A stretch of DNA of 15,364 bases from JAIMBK01 sp040755215 (lineage in GTDB: Bacteria; Bacillota; Desulfotomaculia; Desulfotomaculales; Nap2-2B). How positions within the stretch are numbered: position 1 is the stretch's first letter; every line of letters begins with the position of its first letter. The notes under the pieces were generated by a model, which did no database searches, was not told the origin of the DNA, and was given only the letters and a program-made list of their open reading frames with translations. Below are positions 1 to 7,462 of this stretch, one piece after another. A program made the translations under genes and the position numbers. Location of the stretch: contig JBFMBG010000075.1 of assembly GCA_040755215.1 (NCBI GenBank), forward strand, positions 1 to 15,364. Direction: 5' to 3'.

Positions 1-129
1 TTTGGTGCAAATTCGACACAAAAACGTCGAATCCTTCCTTGGAAACTTCATTCCATCATTTACTATTTGACGTTTTGAGTGCCCCAAAGGTTCCCTGTTA
101 AAAAAATTTTTTTGCTAAAGCTTTAAATC

Positions 130-158
130 TTGCCGGGGCTTTCCCCGGGTAGTATAAT
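130..158 (+). promoter_or_regulatory. Promoter of the toxin-antitoxin operon, with palindrome in its spacer
   Basis: A -35 element TTGCCG (130-135) and a perfect -10 TATAAT (153-158) are separated by 17 bp, which fits a vegetative sigma-A promoter; transcription would start near 165. The spacer holds a perfect inverted repeat, CCGGGG (133-138) and CCCCGG (143-148) around CTTT. AbrB/MazE-type antitoxins usually repress their own operon by binding palindromes at the promoter, so this repeat is a natural operator candidate; that role is inferred. Confidence 0.7.
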
Positions 159-194
159 GAAGTTAAGTAAGAGATAAGTTTGGAGGTAAGACTA

Positions 195-464
195 ATGTTG
201 AAAATTGTCTTATCGGAAAAAGGACAAATTGTTATTCCTGTAGAATTACGTAAACGCTACGGTTTAAAAAAGGGCGACAGGCTAGTGGTTGAGGATCGGG
301 ACGGGATGATCGTCCTGCGCCCCTTGTCAAAACACCCGTTTTTAGATCTCCGGGGCAAGTTCAAAAGCCCTCCGGGTGAAGAAAAGCTTACCGCTGCTTT
401 GCTTAAAGAAAGAGCAAAAGAGAGAGCTGCCGAAAGGAACCGTGCATCTCGTGAAAAGTTTTGA
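195..464 (+). CDS. AbrB/MazE-type antitoxin (VapB-like)
   Basis: An 89-residue protein with an N-terminal SpoVT/AbrB swapped-hairpin DNA-binding domain (about residues 1-45): the pattern IVLSEKGQIVIPVELRKRYGL, followed by KGDRLVVEDRDGMIVLRP, is typical of the family. The C-terminal tail (about 50-89) is charged and probably wraps the toxin. I chose the ATG at 195 because GGAGG (182-186) lies 8 bases before it; an upstream in-frame TTG at 180 would overlap that site. The PIN-domain gene overlaps its 3' end, so the pair forms a type II toxin-antitoxin module. The antitoxin should neutralise the PIN nuclease and repress the operon, probably through the palindrome at 133-148. The family call is firm; the antitoxin role follows from gene pairing. 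Confidence 0.88.
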   Translation: MLKIVLSEKGQIVIPVELRKRYGLKKGDRLVVEDRDGMIVLRPLSKHPFLDLRGKFKSPPGEEKLTAALLKERAKERAAERNRASREKF

Positions 465-930
465 CCTTACCAAAAAAAGGACCGGTAAGAAAAGGGTAAG
501 CGCATCCGCGGCGCCGGCGGAAAAAGATCGCTACGTTCTTGATGCGTACGCCATTCTGGCTGTACTGGAAGACGAACCCGGTGCCGCAGCGGTTGCCAAA
601 ATTTTTACCGGCAAGGCTGCTGAATTCTTGCTGAGTCTGGTTAATCTCGGGGAAGCTTATTATATCACCCTGCGCAGAAAAGGCGAAGACGCGGCCGAAC
701 AGCTGGTAAACAGCATTTTTGCGGAAGAATCCCTGACTCTTGTTGACGCTTCCTGGGCCAGAATAAAGAATGCCGCCGGAATTAAGTCCGGGGGAGGTCT
801 TTCTTATGCCGATTCATTCGTTGTGTCGCTGGCCATGGAAATAAAGGCACCGGTAATTACCGGCGATCCGGAAATCAGGAAAATAGCCGGAGAACGCGCA
901 ATCGGGCTGATCTGGATCGGGGAAGGATGA
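451..930 (+). CDS. PIN-domain ribonuclease toxin (VapC-like)
   Basis: A 159-residue PIN-domain protein. The four conserved acidic residues that coordinate Mg2+ in VapC-type endoribonucleases are visible: D31 (VLDAYAIL), E67 (NLGEAYY), D120 (SYADSFV) and D138 (ITGDPEI). VapC proteins cleave specific structured RNAs, often tRNA or rRNA loops; the target here is unknown. The N-terminus carries about 27 extra residues rich in Lys/Arg before the first PIN strand. The start is uncertain: GTG at 451 and GTG at 442 are both in frame and both have AAGGA (434-438) at poor spacing. Either way the gene overlaps the antitoxin end, which suggests coupled translation. Its own stop overlaps the next ATG. Confidence 0.87.
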   Translation: MKSFDLTKKRTGKKRVSASAAPAEKDRYVLDAYAILAVLEDEPGAAAVAKIFTGKAAEFLLSLVNLGEAYYITLRRKGEDAAEQLVNSIFAEESLTLVDASWARIKNAAGIKSGGGLSYADSFVVSLAMEIKAPVITGDPEIRKIAGERAIGLIWIGEG

Positions 931-2792
931 AACTGTTATCTAAATACCTCATCGGAATAATTTTTTTGTTTTTGTTGGCGGCCGGCGGGTGCGCGCAGGA
1001 AGTGGCGGAAGAATACGATATAGTTGTGTACGGCGGGACTTTTGCCGGGTGCGCGGCCGCCCGGACGGCGGCGCAGCTTGCCCCGGAAAGTTCCGTCCTG
1101 GTGATCGTGCCCGTGCCGGAGCGCGTGCTGGGCGGGGCCGGCACGGCGGGCGGGCAAAATTTTTTCGACGTCCGGCTCTGGCGGGGCGAGGTGGTGACCG
1201 CCGGTTCCTTTGCCCGGTGGTACAGGGAGGCGGGGCAGTTTTACAACACCCGCAAGATGGCCGATCTTTTGTCTTCCGACCTGGCCCGCCACAAGAATAT
1301 CACCATCCTGTGGGGCTACGACGTGCGGGAAGTTCAAAGGAAGCTGGCAGATGACGGCGGGATAAAACCTTTACCGGGCCTCTCCGGAATAAAACGGCTG
1401 GCGGGTTTGTCAAAAAAGGGCGCCGGCCCGTTCCGGGAAAACGGCCTTCCGCCGCAAAACAGGCTGCTGCTGAAAACCGGAGCGGCCCTGGAAAAAAGTT
1501 CGCTGCCTTTTCGCCTTACCGCCCTGCGTTTGCGGGAGGTTTTGCGGGACGGTGAGGAGGGGGCGGTAATTTGGGGAGAAGGAAGGCGGAAAATAAAGGG
1601 GCGCGTTTTTATCGACGCCTCCGACGACGGCCGGCTCACCCGGCTGGCCGGGGGAAACGTGACGGTCGGCCGCGGCGACTGGCCGGACGTTTTTTTGCCG
1701 CCCGGCGAGCGGGGGGAGGAGGGCCCGGCGCGCCAGCAGGCGGCGACGCTGATGTTTAAAGTAACCGGCGTTGTGGTGCCGGACGCCCCGCAGAAAATCG
1801 GCGACCTGGAGTTCTTGAAAGATCCTTCCGGCAGCTGGGGCATCGTGGGCGGCGGGGATACTTTCCGCCGCAACCCGGTGGTCACCGGCTTTAACGACCG
1901 GTACGCTCCGCGGGGCTTTGCGCTCAAGCCTTTAAACGCGGCCCAGGACGGGGCGGGCAGCGACCAGTGGTGGGTGAACGCTTTGCTCGTTTTTAACGTG
2001 GACGGCCGGGCCTGCCGGCGGGACCTGGGCAGCGAACGTTATCCGCGATCGATCCGGGAAGCCGCCCTGGACGTGGACGAGGCCCGTTCCAGGGCCCGGG
2101 AGTTGCTGGCGCGGCCCGAGTTTATCCAGGCCCTGCGGCAGTTCAGCGCGGCGGACGAGCGGGGCGGGCGCTACGGTTTTCACCGGGCGGAACTGGTGAA
2201 AAACGGCGGCGGCCGGCCGGCGGTGGGCGACGTGCTGTATTTAAGGGAGACCGTTCACCTGCGGAGCGAGGCCGCGGGAAGCTCCCCCGGTTTTAATGGG
2301 GGGGCGGAAAAAAGCAGCTACGCTTTGACGCCGGAAGAATGCCGGCTTGCCGGGGCCGGGCCCGCGGACGGGGCCGACCGGGAAAACTACCCGACCAGGA
2401 TCGGGCTGGCTTATTACCTGCTGGACATCAACGCCTACGCGCCGGCCGACTTAAAACAGCAGGGTGCGTACCGGTGGCCGGTGACGGACGGTTCGCGGCC
2501 GGACCTGCCGGCCGGCGGCGGCCAGCCCAAAAACCCGGTTTATCTGCCCTTTGAAATGCTGGTGTCCGGGCAACTGGTCAACCTGCTGGCGCCGGGGTAC
2601 GCCACCGGTGCGGCTTCCTTTGCCTGGGCGGAAGTAAGGGTGATCCCGAACCTCTGCGTCCTGGGGGACGCCGCGGGAGCCGCCGCCGCCGGGGCGGTTT
2701 TGTCCGGCGAAGATCCCGCGCGCTTTGGACAAAGGGAAATTAAATGGGTGCAGGGGGCGCTGCGCAAAATCGGCGCCAGGCTGGATAAATAA
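927..2792 (+). CDS. FAD-dependent oxidoreductase, predicted lipoprotein (FAD_oxidored family)
   Basis: A 621-residue flavoprotein. Residues 1-22 form a lipoprotein-type signal peptide: basic start, hydrophobic core 7-19, then AGG and Cys22 as the possible lipidated residue, although Ala at -3 is not ideal. A Rossmann FAD-binding segment follows (about 30-46, DIVVYGGTFAG, a variant of GxGxxG). Later come FIDASDDGRLTRLAGG and, near the C-terminus (552-589), NLLAPGYATGAASFAWAEVR and VLGDAAGAAAA. These match the FAD_oxidored (PF12831) family, often annotated as xanthan-lyase-like or glucose-inhibited-division-like flavoproteins. The substrate cannot be deduced. If exported, it would act on the outer face of the membrane. 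The ATG overlaps the toxin stop (ATGA), with GGGGAAGG just upstream, so the two are probably co-translated. The gene is markedly more GC-rich than the antitoxin before it. Confidence 0.82.
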   Translation: MKLLSKYLIGIIFLFLLAAGGCAQEVAEEYDIVVYGGTFAGCAAARTAAQLAPESSVLVIVPVPERVLGGAGTAGGQNFFDVRLWRGEVVTAGSFARWYREAGQFYNTRKMADLLSSDLARHKNITILWGYDVREVQRKLADDGGIKPLPGLSGIKRLAGLSKKGAGPFRENGLPPQNRLLLKTGAALEKSSLPFRLTALRLREVLRDGEEGAVIWGEGRRKIKGRVFIDASDDGRLTRLAGGNVTVGRGDWPDVFLPPGERGEEGPARQQAATLMFKVTGVVVPDAPQKIGDLEFLKDPSGSWGIVGGGDTFRRNPVVTGFNDRYAPRGFALKPLNAAQDGAGSDQWWVNALLVFNVDGRACRRDLGSERYPRSIREAALDVDEARSRARELLARPEFIQALRQFSAADERGGRYGFHRAELVKNGGGRPAVGDVLYLRETVHLRSEAAGSSPGFNGGAEKSSYALTPEECRLAGAGPADGADRENYPTRIGLAYYLLDINAYAPADLKQQGAYRWPVTDGSRPDLPAGGGQPKNPVYLPFEMLVSGQLVNLLAPGYATGAASFAWAEVRVIPNLCVLGDAAGAAAAGAVLSGEDPARFGQREIKWVQGALRKIGARLDK

Positions 2793-2866
2793 AAGAAAGC
2801 GAAAGCCTGCTTGTCCATATTCGACGCGAGCGCGGTAAATAAGCAAAGAACGCTTTTTCCAGACAT

Positions 2867-2905
2867 TTGTTAGAATACCTGGGGAAATGATACAATACCT
2901 ATAAT
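2867..2905 (+). promoter_or_regulatory. Promoter region with tandem extended -10 elements upstream of the WecA-like gene
   Basis: Two extended -10 elements lie exactly 20 bp apart: TGTTAGAATACCT (2868-2880) and TGATACAATACCT (2888-2900). For the second, TTGTTA (2867-2872) forms a -35 at 18-bp spacing. A third -10-like TATAAT occurs at 2900-2905 but lacks a -35. Transcription would run into the WecA-like gene, which starts at 2938. The sequence matches are direct; which element is used is inferred. Confidence 0.55.
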
Positions 2906-2937
2906 CTTGTGCGTTGTTGTCGCTTGGGGGGAGATTG

Positions 2938-4020
2938 GTGGAAAAAATTATCGCCGTTGTTCTGGCTTTCGGCGTCGCCTGGGTCGTCACGCCCGTAGTC
3001 GCCAGAAAAGCCTTCGCCTGGGGCGCGGTGGACCTCCCCGGCCCGCGCAAAGTCCACCAGAAGGCCATGCCGCGGCTGGGCGGGCTGGCGCTTTACCTTT
3101 CTTTTCTGGCCGGAGCTCCCCTGCTGCTGTTGCAGACCCACCTGGGCCAGGCGGGCTACGGTTTGCTTGCCGGCGCCACCCTGATTGTCCTGGTGGGCGT
3201 CATCGACGATATCTGCGGTCTTTCCCCCTGGCTGAAGCTTCTCGGCCAGGTCATCGCCGCCGCTTCCGTCCTGCCCTTTGGAATTGCCATCAGTTTTCTA
3301 ACCAATCCGTTAAACGGCCAGATAATAGCATTAGGTTGGCTGGGCATTCCGGTAACCTTGTTGTGGGTCGTGGCCGTTACCAACGCGCTCAATTTAATTG
3401 ACGGCCTGGACGGCCTGGCCGGCGGGGTTTCCTGCATAGCCGCTTTAACGGTTGCCGCCGTGGGCTGGACCCAGTGGAGGTTTTTCGGCGCGGCCGGCCA
3501 GCAGGAAATAATTTTGCTGGCTCTGCTGCTGGCTGCCGTTCTGCTGGCTTTCCTGCGCTACAACTTTTACCCGGCGCGCATTTTCCTGGGCGACTCGGGC
3601 GCCATGTTTTTGGGCTTCCTGCTGGCCGTGATTTCCGTGCTGGGCCTGACCAAAAGCGTTACGGCCGTTTCCGTATTCGTTCCCCTCGTGATCCTGGGGG
3701 TTCCCCTTACGGACACCGCTTTTGCCATCCTGCGCCGCTGCTATCAGCACCGCTCCATCTTTCAGGCGGACCGCGAACACCTGCATCATTTGCTGCTCAC
3801 CATGGGGTTAAGCCACCGGCAGGCCGTGCTGGTTGTTTACGGAATCAGCTTATTGCTGGGGTTGAGCGCGTTAATAATAAACCTGATCAGCCCCGACCAC
3901 GCCCTGATCTTGTTGTTGATTTTAGTTGTGCTGGTGATCGTCGGCCTGAACAGGGCTGATGCGTTCAGCCGGGCGCAACGGGCGCGGCTCGAAGGCTACG
4001 GGCGCAAACTGAGCCGCTGA
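2938..4020 (+). CDS. Undecaprenyl-phosphate sugar-1-phosphate transferase (WecA/TagO family)
   Basis: A 360-residue polytopic membrane enzyme of the MraY/WecA/TagO superfamily, which transfers a sugar-1-phosphate (usually GlcNAc-1-P) from a UDP-sugar to undecaprenyl phosphate on the cytoplasmic face and so starts teichoic acid or other envelope glycans. Diagnostic motifs are present: PGPRKVHQKAMPRLGG (34-49), Asp90-Asp91 (VIDDICGL), the NALNLIDGLDGLAGG loop with Asp155 and Asp158, FLGDSG with Asp219, and DREHLHH (278-284). The DREHLHH pattern and cytoplasmic His-rich loop separate WecA/TagO from MraY. About ten membrane segments are predicted. I chose GTG 2938, 4 bases after GGGGGGAG (2926-2933); TTG 2914 and TTG 2935 are alternatives. 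galU follows after 63 bp, which fits an envelope polysaccharide role. Confidence 0.9.
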   Translation: MEKIIAVVLAFGVAWVVTPVVARKAFAWGAVDLPGPRKVHQKAMPRLGGLALYLSFLAGAPLLLLQTHLGQAGYGLLAGATLIVLVGVIDDICGLSPWLKLLGQVIAAASVLPFGIAISFLTNPLNGQIIALGWLGIPVTLLWVVAVTNALNLIDGLDGLAGGVSCIAALTVAAVGWTQWRFFGAAGQQEIILLALLLAAVLLAFLRYNFYPARIFLGDSGAMFLGFLLAVISVLGLTKSVTAVSVFVPLVILGVPLTDTAFAILRRCYQHRSIFQADREHLHHLLLTMGLSHRQAVLVVYGISLLLGLSALIINLISPDHALILLLILVVLVIVGLNRADAFSRAQRARLEGYGRKLSR

Positions 4021-4083
4021 CCGGGCCGCTGACCGGCGTTCCCCGGACATTCCCTCCCCGGCGCAAAAGAAGGAGGTGGCGGG

Positions 4084-4956
4084 ATGCAGGTAACGAAGGC
4101 GATTATCCCCGCGGCCGGCATGGGGGTGCGTTTTTTGCCGGCCACCAAGGCGCAGCCCAAAGAGATGATTCCCATCATTGATACGCCGGCCATTCAGTAC
4201 ATCGTCCAGGAGGCCCTCGATTCCGGAATCGAGGACATTTTAATTATTACCGGCCGGGGCAAGCACGCCATCGAAGACCATTTCGACAAGTCCCCTTTTC
4301 TGGAAGAATTCCTGGCCGACAAAGGAAAAAAGGATTTGCTCGCCCTGGTCCGGGAGATCGGGAGCCTGGCCCAAATCCACTACCTCCGCCAGAAAGAGCC
4401 GCTCGGCCTGGGCCACGCCGTGCTGTGCGCGCGGCAATTTGTAGGCAACGAGCCTTTTGCCGTTCTTCTGGGGGACGACATCGTGCGGAGCAAAAGGCCC
4501 TGCCTGCGGCAGCTGATGGATTTATACGGTGAGCTGCCGGGCACCATTCTGGCGGTGGCCGAGGTGCCGCCGGAGGACGTGAGCAAGTACGGTATTTTAG
4601 ACGCCGAACCCTTGCGCGACGGCGTTTACCGGGTGAAAAACCTGGTGGAGAAGCCCCCTGCCGGTGAAGCCCCCTCCCGGCTGGCGGTGATCGGGCGCTA
4701 TCTCATCAGCCCGCGCATTTTCCCCATCCTGGCCGAAACGCCGCCGGGCGCCGGCGGGGAAATTCAGCTGACCGACGCCCTGCAGGCTTTGTGCCGCGAG
4801 GAGCCCGTCTACGGCCTGATTTTCAAAGGCCGCCGCTACGACGTGGGCGATAAACTGGGTTATTTGAAGGCCACGGTGGAGTTCGCCCTGGACCGGCCCG
4901 ATCTGGGCGCCGAGTTCGCGGCGTATTTAAAAGAACTGGCGGGCGAGCTGACTTAA
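4084..4956 (+). CDS. galU: UTP--glucose-1-phosphate uridylyltransferase
   Basis: A 290-residue cytoplasmic enzyme, the usual GalU length, making UDP-glucose from UTP and glucose-1-phosphate. The N-terminal nucleotide-binding motif KAIIPAAGMGVRFLPATKAQ continues into PKEMIPIIDTPAIQYIVQEA and ITGRGKHAIEDHFD, all characteristic of bacterial GalU. Further matches are LLGDDIV, NLVEKP, GRYLISPRIF, GGEIQLTDAL and YDVGDKLGYLKATVEFAL. The usual Thr of the GxGTRFLP motif is Val15 here. AAGGAGG (4070-4076) sits 7 bases before the ATG. It lies between a WecA-like transferase and, further on, a phosphohexomutase that can provide its substrate, so the three probably supply precursors for an envelope glycan. 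Confidence 0.95.
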   Translation: MQVTKAIIPAAGMGVRFLPATKAQPKEMIPIIDTPAIQYIVQEALDSGIEDILIITGRGKHAIEDHFDKSPFLEEFLADKGKKDLLALVREIGSLAQIHYLRQKEPLGLGHAVLCARQFVGNEPFAVLLGDDIVRSKRPCLRQLMDLYGELPGTILAVAEVPPEDVSKYGILDAEPLRDGVYRVKNLVEKPPAGEAPSRLAVIGRYLISPRIFPILAETPPGAGGEIQLTDALQALCREEPVYGLIFKGRRYDVGDKLGYLKATVEFALDRPDLGAEFAAYLKELAGELT

Positions 4957-5050
4957 TTATTGGGAGCTTCTTTGCGTTCGTGCGCATAAATCAACCACCT
5001 GCCGGCAAACTATTGCTGGATTGAATTTGGCTTGTCCGGAGGTGGTCTTG

Positions 5051-5788
5051 ATGAATTCTTTTTTGGAAATTTTACTGCGCGGCCTGGGTGCCTTTGTCAT
5101 GGTGCTCGTCATCACGCGCATCGTCGGGAAAACGCAGGTGGGGCAGTTGACGGTGAGCGATTTTATCAACGCCATCGTCATCGGTTCGATTGCCGCGGCC
5201 ATGGTGACCGACCTGAAGGAAAATGCCTGGTATTATGCCTTCGGGCTGGGGTTGTTCGGCCTTTTGACCATCGGCGCGGAGTACCTGGCGCTCAAGTCCC
5301 GGCCCGCCCGGAAGCTGATCGAGGGCGAGCCTACCATCGTCATTCATAACGGCAAAATCCTGGAAGACAACATGAAAAAATTGATCTACCACGTCGACGA
5401 CCTGATGATGCAGCTGCGCGAGAAAAACGTGTTCAACATCGCCGACGTGGAATTCGCCATCGCCGAGCCCAACGGGGCTTTGAGCGTGCTCTTGAAAAGC
5501 CCCAAGCGCCCGTTGACCCCGCAGGATCTGCAGATCCCCACGAAATACGAAGGGGTTCCTTCGGAGCTCATCGTGGACGGCGTGGTGATCCAGCAGAATT
5601 TAAAGCAGAATAACTTAACGGAGGAGTGGCTGTACCGGGAGCTGGAAAAGCAGGGGATCAAATCGGTGAAGGAAGTGGCCTACGCCAGCCTCGATACGGA
5701 AGGCAGGCTGTACGTGGACAAAAAGCAGGACACCCTGGGGCACGTCACCGACATAACGGATCAGCTCCCCGGGAAAATGCCGCAGTAA
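5051..5788 (+). CDS. DUF421 (YetF-type) membrane protein
   Basis: A 245-residue protein of the DUF421/YetF family common in spore-forming Firmicutes. The N-terminal part has three predicted membrane segments (about residues 5-23, 33-50 and 60-78), including the characteristic RIVGKTQVGQLTVSDFINAI stretch. The rest is a soluble domain starting at about residue 88, with GEPTIVIHNGKI, then NMKKLIYHVDDLMMQLREK and VEFAIAEPNGALSVLLK, as in the family. Biochemical function is poorly known; some Bacillus relatives have been linked to spore properties. ATG 5051 is preferred because GGAGG (5038-5042) is 8 bases upstream; the in-frame TTG 5021 has no such site. It sits 94 bp after galU in the same direction and may be co-transcribed, but a sugar-related role cannot be claimed. 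Confidence 0.9.
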   Translation: MNSFLEILLRGLGAFVMVLVITRIVGKTQVGQLTVSDFINAIVIGSIAAAMVTDLKENAWYYAFGLGLFGLLTIGAEYLALKSRPARKLIEGEPTIVIHNGKILEDNMKKLIYHVDDLMMQLREKNVFNIADVEFAIAEPNGALSVLLKSPKRPLTPQDLQIPTKYEGVPSELIVDGVVIQQNLKQNNLTEEWLYRELEKQGIKSVKEVAYASLDTEGRLYVDKKQDTLGHVTDITDQLPGKMPQ

Positions 5789-5791
5789 ACA

Positions 5792-5826
5792 GTCGTCGGT
5801 CGTCGGAAGTCGGACGTCAGACGCTA
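5792..5826. repeat. Degenerate 7-bp tandem repeat, about five copies
   Basis: Between the DUF421 gene and the phosphohexomutase gene the sequence reads as consecutive 7-mers GTCGTCG, GTCGTCG, GAAGTCG, GACGTCA and GACGCTA, consensus GWCGTCG. It does not look coding. Heptanucleotide tandem repeats occur in intergenic DNA of several bacteria; origin and function here are unknown. Confidence 0.6.
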
Positions 5827-5891
5827 ACCGTGGAGACGACACAAAGAAATGTTTGGTGGTACGGATCGACTTGGGGGTGGGTTCTGATCTA

Positions 5892-7307
5892 ATGTCCCAG
5901 ATTACCTTTGGCACGGACGGGTGGCGGGGGATTATCGCCCGGGACTTTACTTTTGCCAGCGTGGAACTGGTCGCCCGGGCGGTGGCCGGATACCTTAAGG
6001 CGCATGACCTGGCCGGCCGCGGAGTCGTCGTAGGGTACGACAACCGCTTTCTTTCCGACAAATTTGCCGAAACGGTGGCCGGCGTGTTGGACGCGGAAGA
6101 CGTTCCCGTTTACATCGTCAAAAAAAGCATGCCGACGCCCGTTGTGGCCTTTGCCATCAAAGAATACGCCGCCGGGGGAGCGGTGATGCTGACCGCCAGC
6201 CATAATCCCCCGGAGTACAACGGCATAAAATTTATCCCGGAGTACGCCGGGCCGGCGCTGCCGCACATTACTAAGGAAATTGAAGAAAATATTAAAAAAC
6301 TCGGCGGGCAGGCAAAAGAGGCGAAAGAGGCTACGGCGGAAATTTCGGGGCGGCGGTGGCGGCGGATCGATCCCCGGCCCGCTTATTTCGCCCACTTAAA
6401 AAAGCTGGTTGACTTCGCCGAAGTTGACCGCGCGGGCCTGAAGGTGGTCGTCGACCCCATGTACGGGGCGGGCGCCGGCTTTCTGGAGGAGCTTTTAAGG
6501 GGCGCCGGCGCGCAGGTGGAGGTCATTCACGACCGGCGGGACCCCCTTTTCGGCGGCGCTCTTCCCGATCCCGCGGCGCAATCGCTGGGGGAACTGCGGA
6601 CGCGGGTGCTGGCGTCGGGGGCCGACCTGGGGCTGGCCCTGGACGGGGACGCCGACCGCTTCGGCATCATCGACCGCGACGGCAGTTATATTTCGCCCAA
6701 CCAGTATCTTCCCGTGGTTTACGATCATTTGCTTAACGCCAGGGGTTGGCGGGGGCCGGCTGCGCGCACCGTGGCCACCACCCACCTGCTGGACCGCATC
6801 GCTGCGGGGGCCGGCCAGCAGGTTTACGAAACCCCGGTGGGTTTTAAATACATCGGGCAGCATTTAATGGAAAAAGGCTGTCTTTTGGGCGGCGAAGAAA
6901 GCGGGGGCCTTTCCATCCGCGGCCACGTACCGGAAAAAGACGGCGTGCTGGCCGGTCTTTTGGCCGCCGAAATAGTCGCCCGGCACCGGCAAGGCCTGGG
7001 CGGCCGCCTGGCGGAAATCTGGGACCGCTGCGGGCGGCTGTACAGCGAGCGCGTCGACGTCCACACCAGCCGGGAGGAAAAAGAACGGGTGCTGGGCGTG
7101 CTGAGGGAACTGGCGCCCGCGGAGGTGGCCGGAAAGAAGGTGACCGGCCGCCTGACGGTGGACGGAACCAAGCTCGTCCTGGAGGACGGCTCCTGGCTGC
7201 TCATCCGTGCCTCGGGCACCGAACCCTTATTCCGGATTTACGCGGAAGCCAACAACCCGGAGGATCTCAAGGAAATCCAAAGCTGGGGCCGGTTGCTGTT
7301 TCGGTAA
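5892..7307 (+). CDS. Phosphohexomutase (phosphoglucomutase/phosphomannomutase family)
   Basis: A 471-residue enzyme of the alpha-D-phosphohexomutase superfamily, which interconverts sugar-6- and sugar-1-phosphates. All four active-site elements are visible: TASHNP with phosphoserine Ser103, the Mg-binding DGDADR (251-256), the sugar-specificity loop GGEESGG (333-339), and the phosphate-binding RASGTEP (439-445). The N-terminal ITFGTDGWRG is also typical. Position downstream of galU favours glucose phosphates as substrate (glucose-1-P for UDP-glucose), but mannose or glucosamine phosphates cannot be excluded from sequence. ATG 5892 is chosen because homology begins directly with MSQITFGTDGWRG; a G-rich stretch (5872-5880) is a weak ribosome site 11 bases before. 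The in-frame start at 5853 would only add non-conserved residues. A likely terminator follows. Confidence 0.92.
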   Translation: MSQITFGTDGWRGIIARDFTFASVELVARAVAGYLKAHDLAGRGVVVGYDNRFLSDKFAETVAGVLDAEDVPVYIVKKSMPTPVVAFAIKEYAAGGAVMLTASHNPPEYNGIKFIPEYAGPALPHITKEIEENIKKLGGQAKEAKEATAEISGRRWRRIDPRPAYFAHLKKLVDFAEVDRAGLKVVVDPMYGAGAGFLEELLRGAGAQVEVIHDRRDPLFGGALPDPAAQSLGELRTRVLASGADLGLALDGDADRFGIIDRDGSYISPNQYLPVVYDHLLNARGWRGPAARTVATTHLLDRIAAGAGQQVYETPVGFKYIGQHLMEKGCLLGGEESGGLSIRGHVPEKDGVLAGLLAAEIVARHRQGLGGRLAEIWDRCGRLYSERVDVHTSREEKERVLGVLRELAPAEVAGKKVTGRLTVDGTKLVLEDGSWLLIRASGTEPLFRIYAEANNPEDLKEIQSWGRLLFR

Positions 7308-7331
7308 GAGTTTTTCAATCCATTTTCCGCG

Positions 7332-7369
7332 CCCGGTATCGCCCTTAAGAAGCCGGGTTTTTCTTTTTT
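7332..7369 (+). terminator. Likely intrinsic terminator after the phosphohexomutase gene
   Basis: CCCGG (7332-7336) and CCGGG (7353-7357) can pair as a 5-bp stem, extendable by one wobble, with a 16-nt interval, followed directly by TTTTTCTTTTTT. The stem is short and the loop long, but the T-tract and the position between a gene end and the metK promoter support termination. Confidence 0.5.
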
Positions 7370-7388
7370 CGGCGTTTTTTCACCAAGG

Positions 7389-7417
7389 TTGACACCAACT
7401 GCATCGTTTGTTAGAAT
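7389..7417 (+). promoter_or_regulatory. Near-consensus promoter of metK
   Basis: A perfect -35 TTGACA (7389-7394) is followed after 17 bp by TAGAAT (7412-7417), preceded by TG at 7409-7410 to make an extended -10. Transcription should begin near 7424, leaving a leader of only about 40 nt before the metK start. The 12-mer TTTGTTAGAATA (7407-7418) also occurs at 2867-2878 upstream of the WecA-like gene. Confidence 0.8.
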
Positions 7418-7462
7418 AAGCATGGTTTTGACCATTTTTTCTTTCCGGAGGTGATTTTTTCC

